Shown: piece by piece, positions 63,045 to 64,000 of the stretch | Layout of the letters: the number at the start of each line of letters is the position of its first letter | Position numbering within the stretch: the stretch's first letter is position 1 | Assembly: GCA_000727475.1 (NCBI GenBank) | Contig: KL647312.1 | Location: forward strand, 1,995,313 to 2,059,312 | Source of the DNA: Sarcocystis neurona | Lineage: Eukaryota; Apicomplexa; Conoidasida; Eucoccidiorida; Sarcocystidae | Direction: 5' to 3' | Length of the DNA stretch: 64,000 bases | Position numbers and translations under genes: made by a program | Notes under the pieces: model-generated | Databases searched by the model: none | Seen by the model: the letters and a program-made list of their open reading frames with translations, nothing else | What the model was told of the DNA's origin: nothing

Positions 63045-63290
63045 AGAAGTTCGGTACACTTTCTTGAAACGTCGCTGGCGAAGTGTACGTACACCGCGGA
63101 ATACGAAAAGACTTCAGCACACTTTCTCGAAGTCGTTGGCGAAGTGTACGTACATCGCAGAGTACGCGGAGAGTTCGGTGCACTTTCTTACGGTTGTCGG
63201 CGAAGTGTACGTACACCACAAAGTGCGAGGAGAGTTCGGCACACTTCCCTGATACGGTGCTGATGAAGTGTACGTACACCACAGACGGCG
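63045..63290. repeat. 61-bp tandem repeat with palindromic core, upstream of the gene at 62970
   Basis: The sequence AAGTGTACGTACA recurs at 63081, 63142, 63203 and 63266 (spacing 61, 61 and 63 bp). Each unit also has TTCGGTGCACTTTC-like and GGCG parts. The 12-bp core GTGTACGTACAC is a perfect palindrome in three units and has one change in the second. The array ends about 75 bp above the probable start codon, so it is in the 5' UTR or promoter. Confidence 0.88.
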
Positions 63291-63888
63291 AGACTCTGCG
63301 CCGCGGGGGACGGCATACGCTGCACCAGCGGACTGAGGAAAGTAAGAGAGTAACGCATCGCACTTGTTGGCGAAGGGAACGTCTCCGCAGGAAGTTGGCT
63401 ACACCTATACGTACAAATACAAACCCATAGCGATAGTCGAACAGTATACTTGTGTAAGGAGATAGGTGTATTTGTAAGAATTTCTTTGAACGTACCTTTA
63501 CAGATGCACCGCTCTTTGATGGTACGCTGCAGCACCACACAAGAGACGAAGAGCGAGCTTCTTGCGCGGTACATATGAAAAACACACTTCTGCCGCAGCT
63601 GTATGTACCCCCTATTCTCCTCCCTCTGCTGATACGCAGAAAGAACGTGTTCTGCGCGGCATACGCATATTATTCCTGCACCCGTGCACCATTCATGTAC
63701 AGATGGATGCATGTACTTCTGCATGCATAATATTGGGGCGAGTATCACACACTGTGTCCGTTGCTGGAGTGCGGCGTTACGGTTACCGAAAACGCATTCA
63801 ACAAAACATCTGCAAGCAAGCAGAAAAAACGCAGGCAATTCTACCGCTTCCGGTGTAGTCACTGGCAAACGGTTCGAACAGGCCATAC
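63291..63888. other. Upstream region of the homopolymer-rich gene, nothing supported
   Basis: The interval lacks simple repeats. The minus-strand frame of the large ORF stays open up to 63585 but has poor protein character above 62970. A plus-strand ORF at 63,562-63,858 has no splice or family support. Confidence 0.4.
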
Positions 63889-64000
63889 GCATACACTGCT
63901 ACTGCTGCTGGTGGTGTTGCTGCTGCTGTTGCTGCCGGCGTTGCTGCTGCTGTTGCTGCCGGTGTTGCTGCTGTTGCTGTTGCTGCTGCTGTTGCTGCTG
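63889..64000. repeat. CTG/TTG array running off the window end
   Basis: CTGCTG and TTGCTG triplets are punctuated by GCCGGCGTTG and GCCGGTGTTG, forming units of roughly 30 bp. On the minus strand it would encode Gln-rich sequence, on the plus strand Leu-rich; coding status cannot be judged from this fragment. Confidence 0.85.

Overview
The window reads as a nuclear chromosome segment of a coccidian apicomplexan, most probably an Eimeria species. Three things point there. CAG/CTG trinucleotide repeats run through coding and non-coding DNA and encode Ala, Gln and Ser homopolymers. Genes carry many GT-AG introns. Repeat-rich stretches alternate with a clean one, as in the R and P segments known from Eimeria chromosomes. 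No tRNA, rRNA, transposon or CRISPR array could be supported. All gene models were assembled by hand from splice signals, reading phase and family resemblance; no search was run.

Bases 1 to about 23,300 are repeat-rich: TA/CA microsatellites, minisatellites, purine/pyrimidine blocks and CTG/CAG arrays. They hold one complete nine-exon gene on the minus strand (17834 to 3901). It encodes a 532-residue multi-membrane-span RING-H2 E3 ubiquitin ligase whose RING finger is split over three exons by introns of 1.7 and 3.2 kb full of satellite DNA. A possible gene starting with an N-myristoylation motif lies just upstream at 18796.

Bases about 23,300 to 51,300 are nearly free of simple repeats. They hold a complete seventeen-exon minus-strand gene (43618 to 28507) for a 513-residue SPAG6/PF16 armadillo-repeat protein of the flagellar central apparatus; in coccidia only the microgamete is flagellated. 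A plus-strand coiled-coil gene (about 45144 to 47905) is divergent from it. A two-exon 60-residue ORF (24677 to 24923) and a signal-peptide ORF (49410 to 49706) are possible small genes. At 23.3 to 28.5 kb a further gene is likely but not resolved.

From about 51,300 to the end the sequence is repeat-rich again. A minus-strand gene starting at 62970 encodes a very long, homopolymer-rich protein with beta-propeller-like islands followed by a coiled coil; it may belong to the Nup88/Nup82 nucleoporin family. Just upstream of its start lies a 61-bp tandem repeat with a perfect palindrome in most units. The window ends inside a CTG/TTG array.

The genes share no pathway that I can see. The common theme is structural: conserved domains are kept intact while repeats expand in introns and in permissive coding linkers.
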